Below are positions 7,122 through 13,415 of a DNA stretch of 13,415 nucleotides, in pieces. The translations under genes and the position numbers were made by a program. The stretch comes from an uncultured Gemmatimonadota bacterium (GTDB lineage Bacteria; Gemmatimonadota; Gemmatimonadetes; Gemmatimonadales; Gemmatimonadaceae), in the NCBI GenBank assembly GCA_946479015.1, contig CAMLEQ010000050.1, positions 1 to 13,415 on the forward strand, in the 5' to 3' direction. Within the stretch, counting starts at the first letter, position 1; the number at the start of each line of letters is the position of its first letter. The notes below the pieces were generated by a model. It saw only the letters and a program-made list of their open reading frames with translations. It ran no database searches and was not told the origin of the DNA.

Positions 7122-7137
7122 TGCCATTGCCGTGCCG
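7122..7137 (-). promoter_or_regulatory. Candidate sigma-54 promoter for tonB-exbB-exbD-exbD
   Basis: On the minus strand the element reads CGGCACG-GCAA-TGGCA. It matches TGGCACG-N4-TTGCW at 10 of 12 positions and has the required GG-N10-GC core. The expected transcription start falls near 7111, leaving a leader of about 33 nt before the tonB ATG. GG-N10-GC is frequent in GC-rich DNA, so this is a candidate only. Confidence 0.4.
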
Positions 7138-7162
7138 GAAGTTACCGGCGACGGGTGGTGAT

Positions 7163-7192
7163 GTAATGCAGGGAAGATTAAGAATTGGTGAA
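7163..7192 (-). promoter_or_regulatory. AT-richer candidate sigma-70-type promoter upstream of tonB
   Basis: The stretch from about 7160 to 7210 is an AT-rich island in otherwise GC-rich DNA. On the minus strand TTCACC and CATTAC are spaced by 18 nt, a poor to moderate match to -35/-10. It is an alternative to the sigma-54-like site for driving the Ton operon. The rest of the 203-nt gap holds no gene that I can support. Confidence 0.25.
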
Positions 7193-7250
7193 GCCGGTGT
7201 TACTTTTCCCTTCATGAACCGTCGGTCGCGCTCCCGGCGGTAGGCGCGGG

Positions 7251-7268
7251 CGCGGGCGCGCCCACGCG
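7251..7268 (-). terminator. Weak GC dyad after the two-component cluster
   Basis: GGGCG/CGCCC extended by CGC/GCG forms an imperfect palindrome about 14 nt past the histidine kinase stop. There is no T-run. It could help end the two-component transcript but is weak evidence in such GC-rich sequence. Confidence 0.2.
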
Positions 7269-7281
7269 GGACGTCACCGGC

Positions 7282-8775
7282 TCAGCGACTCGCCGATCCG
7301 CTGGCGGACGGCGACAGCGCCTCCGCCGCGCGGTCGTCTTCGACGATCGCCGGGAGGGTCACCGTGAACGTGCTGCCGCGACCGAGGCGCGAGCGCACGG
7401 AGATCGTCCCGCCGTGCGCCTCGGCGATCCACTGGCTGATGGCGAGCCCCAGCCCGAAGCCGCCGCGCTCCGGCGACCGGGAGCGCGCGCGGTCGGCCCG
7501 GTAGAACCGCTCGAAGATGTGGGGCAGGTCCGCCGCGGAGATCCCCATCCCGGTGTCGCGCACGGAGAACGATGCCGTGCGGTCGCGGCACACGAGGGTG
7601 ATCTCCACGCTCCCGCCGCGCGGCGTGTACTTGATGGCGTTCGTGGTGAGGTTCAGGAAGAGCTGCCGGAGCCGCGGGCGGTCGCCGAACACCACCGGGT
7701 GGGCCGGTTCCGGCATGGTCACCGTGAGCCCCGCCGACTCGCCGAGGATGGTGGCCGTCTCGAAGACGTCGCGCACCAGCGGCTCGAGCGCCACGGCCTC
7801 GCGGTGGAGGTCGAACCGTCCCTCGTCCGCGCGGGCGAGCGTGAGCAGGCTCTCCACCAGGTCGGCCATGCGCGTCGTCTCCTGGAGCGCCTCCTCGAGC
7901 GCCACCAGCTTCTCGGCGCGCGTGCTGCCATTTCCCATGGCGCGCTCCACGTCCGCGCGGAGCACGGCGAGCGGCGTCTTCAGCTCGTGGCTCGCGTCGG
8001 CGGTGAAGCGGCGCAGCGCGGCGAACGACTTCTCGAGGCGCTCGATCATCTCGTTCAGCGTCACCGCGAGGCGCCCCATCTCGTCGTTGCTCTCCTCGAG
8101 CGGGAGTCGCCGGTGGAGGCTGCGTCCGTCGGTGATCGCCTGCACCTCGTTGATGATCCGGTCCACCGGGCGGAGGGCGCGCCCCGCGATCGCGTACGCC
8201 AACCCCACCGACGCGATGAGCAGCAGCGGCGCGATCACGAGCATGGTGCCGATCAGCTCCTTGATCGCCACCTCCGTGGACCGGGTGGACGCCGCCGCCA
8301 CCACGCGCGAGATGGCCGACGACGTGTCGGCGGAGCTGACGGCGACGAGGAGCAGGCGGTCGTGGCCGAGGTCGAAGATCTGCCCGATGCCGGACGCCGG
8401 GGCGGTGATCGCGTTCGTCTGCAGCTTCGCGCGGTCGTCCTCCCCGAGCCGCTGCACGTCGGAGGACCCGTAGAGCATGCGCCCGTTGTGGTCGAGCACG
8501 AGCACGTAGTCCGGCATCCCCTGGAGGAGGCGCCGCAGCGTGGGCGTGATGGTCGGCCCCACCAGGGTGTCCTTGGTGACGGTCACCTCCTGGCCGCTCT
8601 GCTCCGCCTGGTGGATGATGTTGAGCCCGAGGTCGGCCACGAAGTACACGTGGCGCGCGAGCTCCTCGTACGAGCCCGCGCGGCGCGCGGCCCAGAGCGC
8701 GACCGTGAACGCGGCCATGGTGCCGATCATCGCGCCGGCGTACGCGAGCGTGAGGCGCCCGCGGATGCTGCTCAT
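7282..8775 (-). CDS. Membrane sensor histidine kinase (HAMP-HisKA-HATPase)
   Basis: A 497-residue two-component sensor in the inner membrane. The first membrane helix (about 9-28) and second (about 176-197) enclose a periplasmic sensing region of roughly 145 residues with no family I can name. A HAMP linker follows ([13 protein letters not shown]...). The HisKA domain carries the phospho-acceptor histidine 263 in [15 protein letters not shown]. The ATPase domain shows the N box ([11 protein letters not shown]), G1 (DTGMGI), F (FERFYR) and G2 (GGFGLGLAI). Length and order match OmpR-partner kinases such as CusS or QseC types. GGAGGA stands five bases before the ATG. The gene is 25 nt behind the OmpR-type regulator, its likely cognate partner. 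The signal is unknown; an envelope or metal cue would fit the family, but this is inference. Confidence 0.93.
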   Translation of the reverse strand: MSSIRGRLTLAYAGAMIGTMAAFTVALWAARRAGSYEELARHVYFVADLGLNIIHQAEQSGQEVTVTKDTLVGPTITPTLRRLLQGMPDYVLVLDHNGRMLYGSSDVQRLGEDDRAKLQTNAITAPASGIGQIFDLGHDRLLLVAVSSADTSSAISRVVAAASTRSTEVAIKELIGTMLVIAPLLLIASVGLAYAIAGRALRPVDRIINEVQAITDGRSLHRRLPLEESNDEMGRLAVTLNEMIERLEKSFAALRRFTADASHELKTPLAVLRADVERAMGNGSTRAEKLVALEEALQETTRMADLVESLLTLARADEGRFDLHREAVALEPLVRDVFETATILGESAGLTVTMPEPAHPVVFGDRPRLRQLFLNLTTNAIKYTPRGGSVEITLVCRDRTASFSVRDTGMGISAADLPHIFERFYRADRARSRSPERGGFGLGLAISQWIAEAHGGTISVRSRLGRGSTFTVTLPAIVEDDRAAEALSPSASGSASR

Positions 8776-8800
8776 GACGATCCTCCGGGCGTGGGGGCGC

Positions 8801-9469
8801 TCACTCGCGGATCACGTAGCCCACGCCGCGCACGGTGTGAATGAGCTTCGTCCCGTTGCTGGCATCGATCTTCTTGCGGAGGTGGTTGATCACCACGTCC
8901 ACGATGTTCGTGCCGGGATCGAAGTGATACCCCCACGCGTACTCGGTGATCAACGTGCGGCTCATCACGCGGCCGCTGTGCCGCATGAGGTACTCGAGCA
9001 CGGTGTATTCCTTCGGCGTCAGCTCGATCGGCTGCCCGCCGCGCGTCACGGTGCGCGTGTTCTGGTCGAGCTCCAGGTCGGCCACGTGCAGCACGGGCGC
9101 CACCATGGCGCGCGGACGGCGGCTCAGCGCCTCCACGCGCGCCAGCAGCTCCTCGAATGCGAACGGCTTGGTGACGTAGTCGTCGGCGCCGGCCCGCAGC
9201 GCCTTCACCTTCGCGTCCACCGCGTCCTGCGCCGTGAGCACGAGCACGGGGCGCTCGAAGCCGCGCGCCCGCAGCGTGTGGAGCACCTCCATCCCGGAGC
9301 GTCCGGGCAGACGCATGTCCAGCACGATCAGGTCGTAGGCCTCGGACTGCGCGCGCCGCTCTCCCTCCTCCCCATCGGGGACGAGATCCACCCCCCAGCG
9401 CTGCTCCTCGAGCCCGCGCTTCACGTACTGCCCCACGGTGGGGTCGTCCTCGATCACCAGGATCTTCAT
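8801..9469 (-). CDS. OmpR/PhoB-family response regulator
   Basis: A 222-residue transcription factor. The receiver domain (1-115) has acidic pocket residues E7, D8 and D9, phospho-acceptor D51 in [11 protein letters not shown]79 and the conserved lysine 101 in DDYVTKPF. The C-terminal winged helix (about 130-222) includes [18 protein letters not shown], the recognition region [15 protein letters not shown] and [12 protein letters not shown], all textbook for the family. Length is standard. It sits 18 nt after the NtrC-type regulator and 25 nt before the membrane kinase, so all are probably one transcript. The ribosome site is modest (GGAG, 11 nt before the ATG). The style resembles CusR/CopR-like regulators, but the regulon cannot be deduced. 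Confidence 0.95.
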   Translation of the reverse strand: MKILVIEDDPTVGQYVKRGLEEQRWGVDLVPDGEEGERRAQSEAYDLIVLDMRLPGRSGMEVLHTLRARGFERPVLVLTAQDAVDAKVKALRAGADDYVTKPFAFEELLARVEALSRRPRAMVAPVLHVADLELDQNTRTVTRGGQPIELTPKEYTVLEYLMRHSGRVMSRTLITEYAWGYHFDPGTNIVDVVINHLRKKIDASNGTKLIHTVRGVGYVIRE

Positions 9470-9487
9470 GTCGTCGTGCGCTCCGGC

Positions 9488-10855
9488 TCAGCCGGTGGTG
9501 GGCCGGCGGAAGCCGTACTCGCGAATCTTCCGGTAGAGGGTCTTCGGGGAGATGCCGAGGATCTCGGCAGCCCTCCCCTGGTGCCAGTTCACGTGGCGGA
9601 GCACCGCCTCGATGTGCAGGCGCTCCACCACCTCGAGCGGCGCCATCTCGTCGGTGCCGCCCCCGACGCCGACGGCGGCCGCCGCCGGGGGAGCGAGCGG
9701 CAGGTCGGCGGCGGTGATCTCGCTCCCGCGCGCCAGCAGCACCGCGCGCTCGATCACGTTGCGCAGCTCGCGCACGTTCCCCGGCCAGCGGTACGCCTGG
9801 AGCGCGGCGATGGCATCCGGCGCGAGCGCCGGACGCGCGGCGCCGCCGAACATCTCGAGGAAGTGCTGCGCGAGGAGCGGGATGTCCACCACGCGCTCCC
9901 GCAGCGGCGGGAGGGTGATGCTGATCGTGTTGATCCGGTAGTACAGGTCGCCGCGGAAGGTTCCCTCGCTCACGCGGCGCGCCAGGTCCTGGTTGCTCGC
10001 CGCCACCACGCGGATGTCGCTGTGCACCTTCTGGGTACCACCCACACGGTAGAAGGTGCCCAGCTCGAGCGCGCGGAGCAGCTTTCCCTGCACCCGCGGA
10101 TCGAGCGCCCCGATCTCGTCCATGAAGATCGTCCCGCCGGAGGCGAGCTCGAACAACCCGAGCTTCCGCGCCGCCGCGCCGGGGAAGGCCCCGCGCTCGT
10201 GGCCGAACAGCTCGCTCTCCAGCAGATCGTCGGGGATGGCGGCGCAGTTGATGTCCACCAGCGGACCGGCGGCGCGGTGCGACTGGCGGTGGAGCAGACG
10301 CGCCACGAGCTCCTTTCCCGTCCCCGATTCGCCGGAGATGAGCACCGTCGAGTCGCTGCGCGCCACGCGCTCGGCGAGCGCCACCACCGCCTGCATGGGC
10401 GCGTACTGCGTCACGATCTCCGGCGCGTCGTCGGCGCGCGCGAGGCGCGTCTGGAGCAGGGCGTTCTCGCGCGCGAGCTGGCGCTTCTCCCACGCGCGGC
10501 GCACCAGCACGTCGATCTCCGCCATCCGGTACGGCTTCGTCAGGTAGTCGTACGCGCCGAGCTTCATCGCGCTGATCGCCGTCTCCACCGTGCCGTTCCC
10601 GGTGATGATGATCACCTCCGGCGGAGAGGCCTCCTCACGCACCTGCCGCAGCACCTCGAGCCCGTCCAGCTCGGGCATGACGATGTCGAGCAGCGCGACG
10701 TCGAACGCTTCGGCGCGCAGCGCGTCGAGCGCGGCCCGCCCATCGGTGTGCGTGGTCACCTGGTAGCCGCGGTCGGCGAGGAACTTCTCGAGGATGGCGC
10801 CGAGATGCGGCTCGTCCTCCGCGATCAGGACCTTGATGCGGGCGTCTTCCCTCAC
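9488..10855 (-). CDS. NtrC-family response regulator with variant GAFPGA loop
   Basis: A 455-residue activator with receiver, AAA+ and Fis-type DNA-binding domains. The receiver has phospho-acceptor D57 (VALLDIVMPEL) and lysine 107 (DYLTKP). In the AAA+ domain Walker A is GESGTGKE (175-182) and Walker B is GGTIFMDEI (D246, E247). The C-terminal WPGNVRELRNVIERA and arginine-rich sensor segments are present. The helix-turn-helix is at the end (HQGRAAEILGISPKTLYRKI). The sigma-54 contact loop reads GAFPGA (222-227): proline 225 replaces the threonine of GAFTGA. The start is GTG, overlapping the TGA of the upstream kinase by four bases (GTGA) with GGGAGG just before it, so translation is coupled. 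An open frame extends upstream on the same strand but only shadows the kinase gene. It may still be an enhancer-binding protein, or a sigma-54-independent relative. Confidence 0.93.
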   Translation of the reverse strand: MREDARIKVLIAEDEPHLGAILEKFLADRGYQVTTHTDGRAALDALRAEAFDVALLDIVMPELDGLEVLRQVREEASPPEVIIITGNGTVETAISAMKLGAYDYLTKPYRMAEIDVLVRRAWEKRQLARENALLQTRLARADDAPEIVTQYAPMQAVVALAERVARSDSTVLISGESGTGKELVARLLHRQSHRAAGPLVDINCAAIPDDLLESELFGHERGAFPGAAARKLGLFELASGGTIFMDEIGALDPRVQGKLLRALELGTFYRVGGTQKVHSDIRVVAASNQDLARRVSEGTFRGDLYYRINTISITLPPLRERVVDIPLLAQHFLEMFGGAARPALAPDAIAALQAYRWPGNVRELRNVIERAVLLARGSEITAADLPLAPPAAAAVGVGGGTDEMAPLEVVERLHIEAVLRHVNWHQGRAAEILGISPKTLYRKIREYGFRRPTTG

Positions 10856-12441
10856 GCGCCCTCCCCCGCGAGCGGCAGCCGCACGCGGAACGTGCTCCCC
10901 TGCCCTACCGTGCTGTCCACGTCGATGCGTCCTCCGTGATCCGCCACGATGCCGTAGCAGATGGACAGCCCGAGCCCCGTGCCGCGCCCGGGCGATTTGG
11001 TGGTATAGAACGGCTCGAAGAGCTTCGGGAGCGCCGACGGCGCGATCCCGTGCCCCTCGTCCTCCACGGCGATCACCGCCTCCTTCGCCTCGCTGCCGAC
11101 CCGCACGCGCACCTGCCCGCGCCCATCCATGGCGTCGGCGGCGTTGAGCAGCAGCGCCATCACCACCTGCACGAGCTGCTCGCGCGTCCCGCGCACGACG
11201 ATCTCCGGCGCGCCATCGACCATCGTCTCCACCCGGACCGACCGGAAGCGACTGTGATGCTTGAGCAGGAAGAGCGTGTGCTCCACCACTTCCGGCACGG
11301 ACACGGGGTGCTTCGTCTCGATCTTCGGCCGCCCGAAGTCGAGCAGCCCGTCCACGATCCGCTTCCCGCGATGCACCTCGTGGTCGATGATCTGGCAGTA
11401 CTCGGCGAACGCCTCGCGCAGCGCCTCCGACACCTCGCCATCCTGGAGCTGGAGGGCCATGCTCTCCGCGCACGCGCCGATGGTGGCGAGCGGATTGTTG
11501 ATCTCGTGCATGACGCCCGCCGAGAGCTGCCCGAGCGCCGCCAGCTTCTGCGCCTGCGCCGCGCGCTCCTGCGCCCGCTTCCAGTCGGTGATGTCCTCGC
11601 CGATGGTGATCACGTGCGTCACCCCGGCGTCGTTGATCCGCATCGGGATCTTCGAGACGCGGAAGATCCGCGGCTCGCCGAACGCGGTGGACTCCATCTC
11701 GAACTGCATCATCTCGCCGGTGTCGAACACGGCGTCGAACTCCCGGCGCAGCGTGTCCGCGGGCTGGCGCCGGAGGACCTCGAAGATCGTGCGGCCGAGC
11801 GCCTCCTCGCGCAGCACGCCCTGCGTCCCCGTCTCGCGCTTCCGGTTCCACGCGTGCACCCGGTACTCGCGGTCGACGACGTACAGTCCCACCGGCAGCG
11901 AGTCGACGATGCGCTCGATGAAGCGGTGCTGCGCCTCCAGCTCGCGCGTGCCGGCCTCCCGCTCGTCGGCCCACCGGTGCGCCTCGTCGGCGGCGACGAT
12001 GGCGCAGGAGAGCAGGTTGGCCACGGTGGCCAGCGCGAGGCGCTCGTCCGAGGTGGGGGTTGCCCCGGCCAGCACGCCCAGCGTGCCGAGCGGGCGGTGG
12101 TCGCCGGCGATCGGCGCGGTGACCCAGCCGCGGCGCCGCCCCGACGCGGGCTCGGGGGGATCGTGCGGGAGCTCCCCGTCGCCCACCCCGGCGAGCAGCG
12201 TCCACTGGCCGTCGCGCTCGCGCCAGATGCCGCACTGCCGCGCGCCGAGCGCATCACGAACGGTGGCGGCGACGTCCGGGAGCACGGATGCCACGTCGGC
12301 GCCTCCGGCCAGGCGCGCCGACACGTCCGCGACGAGAGTGAGCGGTGTGGAATCCGGTGTTCGGACTGCGCGACCGGTGCGGCGTTCGCGTGGCGGCAAG
12401 CATCCTCGCTTGGTGAAACGAATGGCAAGGTAATCCGACAT
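10852..12441 (-). CDS. Soluble GAF-PAS sensor histidine kinase, NtrB-like
   Basis: About 529 residues with no membrane helix, so a cytoplasmic sensor. Domains in order: GAF-like region (about 33-155), short helical linker, PAS domain (about 172-290, containing DREYRVHAWNRKRE and ending GEDITDWKRAQ), HisKA with phospho-acceptor histidine 312 in GVMHEINNPLATIG, and an ATPase domain with NAADAM, DEGHGIA and GRGTGLGLSI. The HEINNPL form is typical of NtrB-like kinases paired with NtrC-type regulators. The overlapping NtrC-type gene downstream is the obvious partner. The N-terminus is uncertain. I took ATG 12441; an in-frame GTG at 12504 and a TTG at 12399 (GAGG just upstream) are alternatives, and none has a strong ribosome site at ideal spacing. 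The signal sensed is unknown; no haem- or flavin-specific residues were recognised. Confidence 0.9.
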   Translation of the reverse strand: MSDYLAIRFTKRGCLPPRERRTGRAVRTPDSTPLTLVADVSARLAGGADVASVLPDVAATVRDALGARQCGIWRERDGQWTLLAGVGDGELPHDPPEPASGRRRGWVTAPIAGDHRPLGTLGVLAGATPTSDERLALATVANLLSCAIVAADEAHRWADEREAGTRELEAQHRFIERIVDSLPVGLYVVDREYRVHAWNRKRETGTQGVLREEALGRTIFEVLRRQPADTLRREFDAVFDTGEMMQFEMESTAFGEPRIFRVSKIPMRINDAGVTHVITIGEDITDWKRAQERAAQAQKLAALGQLSAGVMHEINNPLATIGACAESMALQLQDGEVSEALREAFAEYCQIIDHEVHRGKRIVDGLLDFGRPKIETKHPVSVPEVVEHTLFLLKHHSRFRSVRVETMVDGAPEIVVRGTREQLVQVVMALLLNAADAMDGRGQVRVRVGSEAKEAVIAVEDEGHGIAPSALPKLFEPFYTTKSPGRGTGLGLSICYGIVADHGGRIDVDSTVGQGSTFRVRLPLAGEGA

Positions 12442-12487
12442 CCGTACACGGGACAAGATGACCGACCGGCCTCCGACGTCACCGACC

Positions 12488-12511
12488 TGCTGCTTCGACA
12501 GCACCTTGTCG
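12488..12511. promoter_or_regulatory. Overlapping short dyads in the hsp20/kinase divergent region
   Basis: TGCTG-N6-CAGCA (12488-12503) and CGACA-N6-TGTCG (12496-12511) overlap. They lie about 65 to 88 nt upstream of the start predicted from the sigma-54-like element before hsp20, a distance usual for activator binding sites. If the kinase starts at the upstream GTG, the element would overlap its first codons. Confidence 0.3.
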
Positions 12512-12549
12512 TCGCGGCAGGCGAATGTGCCGGGGCGGCAAGCTCCGGT

Positions 12550-12565
12550 CGGTACGTCGGTTGCA
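12550..12565 (+). promoter_or_regulatory. Candidate sigma-54 promoter for hsp20
   Basis: CGGTACG-TCGG-TTGCA matches TGGCACG-N4-TTGCW at 10 of 12 positions, with the GG-N10-GC core and an exact TTGCA -12 box. The predicted start near 12576 leaves about 24 nt of leader, which includes the AGGAG ribosome site of hsp20. No CIRCE inverted repeat and no convincing sigma-32 or sigma-70 promoter was seen in the same interval. Confidence 0.45.
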
Positions 12566-12599
12566 CGCTCCTCCCACGTACCTCAACAGGAGATCAGTC

Positions 12600-13193
12600 A
12601 TGGCCTATCGTGGAAGCGGACTCACGCCGTTCGTGGGCGCCGACCTGCCGCTGTTCGGTCTTCGCAGGGAGATCGATCGCCTGTTCAATGACGTCACCGG
12701 CGGCGCCCGCTGGTCGCCGGCGGTGGACGTTCGCGAGAACGATCAGGAGCTCGACATCGACTTCGAGCTGCCCGGCATGAAGCCGGAGGACGTGAACATC
12801 AACGTGGAGAACGGCATCCTCTCCGTGAGCGGCGAGAAGCGCGCCGAGCGGAAGGAGGGGGAGGAGGGGCGCTATCACATGGTGGAGCGCTCGTACGGCT
12901 CCTTCTTCCGGTCGTTCCAGCTCCCCCAGGGGGTCGACGAGTCGCAGATCAAGGCCGAATTCGACAACGGCCTGCTCACGGTTCGCATCCCCAAGGCGGC
13001 GCTGCCGCAGCCGCGGCGGATCCAGATCGGGCAGGCCAGCGGGGAGCGGGAGGTGAAGACGACGCCGACGCGCGAGACGGCATCCGGACGCGGCTCGGCG
13101 CGCGGGGAGAGCGGCGCCCAGCAGGGCGAGCGGATGGCCGCGAACGCCCCCGAATCGGGCCAGCAGTCCCGCCAGGAATCATCCAAGAAGTGA
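12600..13193 (+). CDS. hsp20: Small heat-shock protein (Hsp20/alpha-crystallin) with long C-terminal tail
   Basis: A 197-residue ATP-independent holdase chaperone that keeps unfolding proteins soluble. The N-terminal arm (1-37) is short. The alpha-crystallin domain (about 38-132) contains ELPGMKPEDVNINVENGILS, SYGSFFRSFQLP and the family signature FDNGLLTVRIPK. The C-terminal I-x-I anchor is IQI (141-143). It is followed by about 54 residues rich in Gly, Ser, Gln, Glu and Arg, which is longer than the usual tail of a ~150-residue bacterial Hsp20 and likely disordered. The chosen ATG has AGGAG about seven bases upstream; an upstream in-frame ATG at 12525 lacks such a site and would add a non-conserved segment. 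It is the only plus-strand gene, divergent from the two-component cluster. Confidence 0.95.
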   Translation: MAYRGSGLTPFVGADLPLFGLRREIDRLFNDVTGGARWSPAVDVRENDQELDIDFELPGMKPEDVNINVENGILSVSGEKRAERKEGEEGRYHMVERSYGSFFRSFQLPQGVDESQIKAEFDNGLLTVRIPKAALPQPRRIQIGQASGEREVKTTPTRETASGRGSARGESGAQQGERMAANAPESGQQSRQESSKK

Positions 13194-13208
13194 CGGCGGT
13201 CTCCGCCG
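13194..13208 (+). terminator. Hairpin abutting the hsp20 stop codon
   Basis: A perfect 6-bp stem CGGCGG/CCGCCG with the 3-nt loop TCT starts directly after the TGA. No T-run follows, so it may act in 3'-end protection or together with the hairpins further on. Confidence 0.3.
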
Positions 13209-13230
13209 CGCACGGCGCGAGAAGCGACCA

Positions 13231-13276
13231 GGGCCCCGGGGGCGGGCGTCCCCCGGGCCCAGGGCGCAACGCGCCC
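13231..13276. terminator. Two consecutive strong GC hairpins between hsp20 and the right-edge frame
   Basis: The first (13231-13260) pairs GGGCCCCGGGGG with CCCCCGGGCCC with a one-base bulge. The second (13262-13276) is GGGCGC-AAC-GCGCCC, a perfect 6-bp stem with a 3-nt loop. The pair lies between convergent frames and probably blocks read-through in both directions, although neither side has a T-run. On the plus strand a run of C follows the second stem. Confidence 0.4.
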
Positions 13277-13281
13277 CCCCC

Positions 13282-13398
13282 GCCACGGGCCTTGCGGCTG
13301 GCCTGCTCGCCGGCGAAGCCGAGCATCGCGAGCGCGTAGACGACCACGGCGGTGAACAGCAGGCCGTCACCGAGCTGGCCGAGCCCCTTGTCGATCAC
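13282..13398 (-). CDS. Short, possibly truncated frame with one membrane segment
   Basis: About 39 residues from a GTG start (AAGGG lies six bases upstream) look like genuine protein. A polar start containing GQLGDGLLFTAVVVYALAML forms one hydrophobic helix (about residues 13-30), then GEQASRKARG. The frame then enters eight consecutive G (minus strand) and GC hairpins. It stays open antisense into hsp20 to position 12976, where it no longer resembles a protein. So only the first part is reported. The helix loosely resembles the first membrane segment of CcsB/ResC-type cytochrome c biogenesis proteins; this is a weak impression. Options are a truncated remnant, an indel in the G-run, a small membrane protein, or an assembly join. 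Confidence 0.3.
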
Positions 13399-13415
13399 GG
13401 AGAACCCTTCATCTC

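Noticed and set aside
8772..10493. A 573-codon minus-strand open frame across both response regulators
   Set aside because: It is in a different frame from the two clear regulator domains and has low-complexity Arg/Ala/Gly composition, so it is a shadow.
9488..12235. A 915-codon open frame that would fuse the NtrC-type regulator to a long N-terminal extension
   Set aside because: The extension is an out-of-frame shadow of the upstream histidine kinase. The GTG at 10855 with a GGGAGG site and GTGA overlap is the natural start.
12525..12599. Upstream ATG extending Hsp20 by 25 residues
   Set aside because: It has no ribosome site, the extra residues do not look like an Hsp20 arm, and it would overlap the candidate promoter; ATG 12600 has AGGAG at good spacing.
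12442..12599. CIRCE, ROSE-type or sigma-32 signals upstream of hsp20
   Set aside because: No TTAGCACTC-N9-GAGTGCTAA dyad and no convincing -35/-10 pair were found in the interval.
1..13415. CRISPR arrays, tRNA or rRNA genes, insertion sequences, integrases
   Set aside because: No regularly spaced repeats, no tRNA-like cloverleaf with a TTC-loop signature, and no transposase- or integrase-like protein was seen on either strand.

Overview
The window is about 70% GC and reads as a bacterial chromosome segment. The TonB-ExbB-ExbD-ExbD block, a divergent membrane pyrophosphatase and the general protein style suggest Gemmatimonadota; this is an inference from family resemblance, not a database result. 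Nearly everything is on the minus strand. One plus-strand gene (a small heat-shock protein) lies near the right end.

Right to left, in the direction of minus-strand transcription: (1) At the right edge is a short minus-strand reading frame with one membrane segment that fades into a run of GC-rich hairpins. (2) A plus-strand hsp20 gene with a long disordered tail is divergent from (3) a tight four-gene two-component cluster: a soluble GAF-PAS histidine kinase, an NtrC-type AAA+ regulator (4-nt overlap), an OmpR-type regulator and a membrane histidine kinase. (4) After a 203-nt gap comes the Ton energising operon tonB-exbB-exbD-exbD. It is followed by a 13-bp hairpin terminator and a second, glycine/proline-rich TonB-like protein. 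(5) Then come an APC-superfamily amino-acid permease and (6) a K+-independent-type membrane pyrophosphatase whose C-terminus runs off the left edge.

The most interesting signals are regulatory. Two elements matching 10 of 12 positions of the sigma-54 -24/-12 consensus, both with the GG-N10-GC core, lie at sensible distances upstream of hsp20 and tonB. They flank the two-component cluster on both sides. Yet the NtrC-type regulator between them carries GAFPGA in place of GAFTGA, the loop that normally contacts sigma-54. The four-gene cluster combines an NtrB/NtrC-style pair with an OmpR/membrane-kinase pair, so it may link a cytoplasmic and an envelope signal to protein folding (Hsp20) and outer-membrane transport (Ton). 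That wiring is a hypothesis.

Other points of note: the pyrophosphatase has lost the usual DX7KXE spacing and glutamate while keeping the residues expected to hold substrate and metal; a perfect 10-bp dyad lies upstream of the permease; and the right-edge reading frame looks truncated at a run of eight G. I saw no rRNA, tRNA, CRISPR array, insertion sequence or integrase gene.
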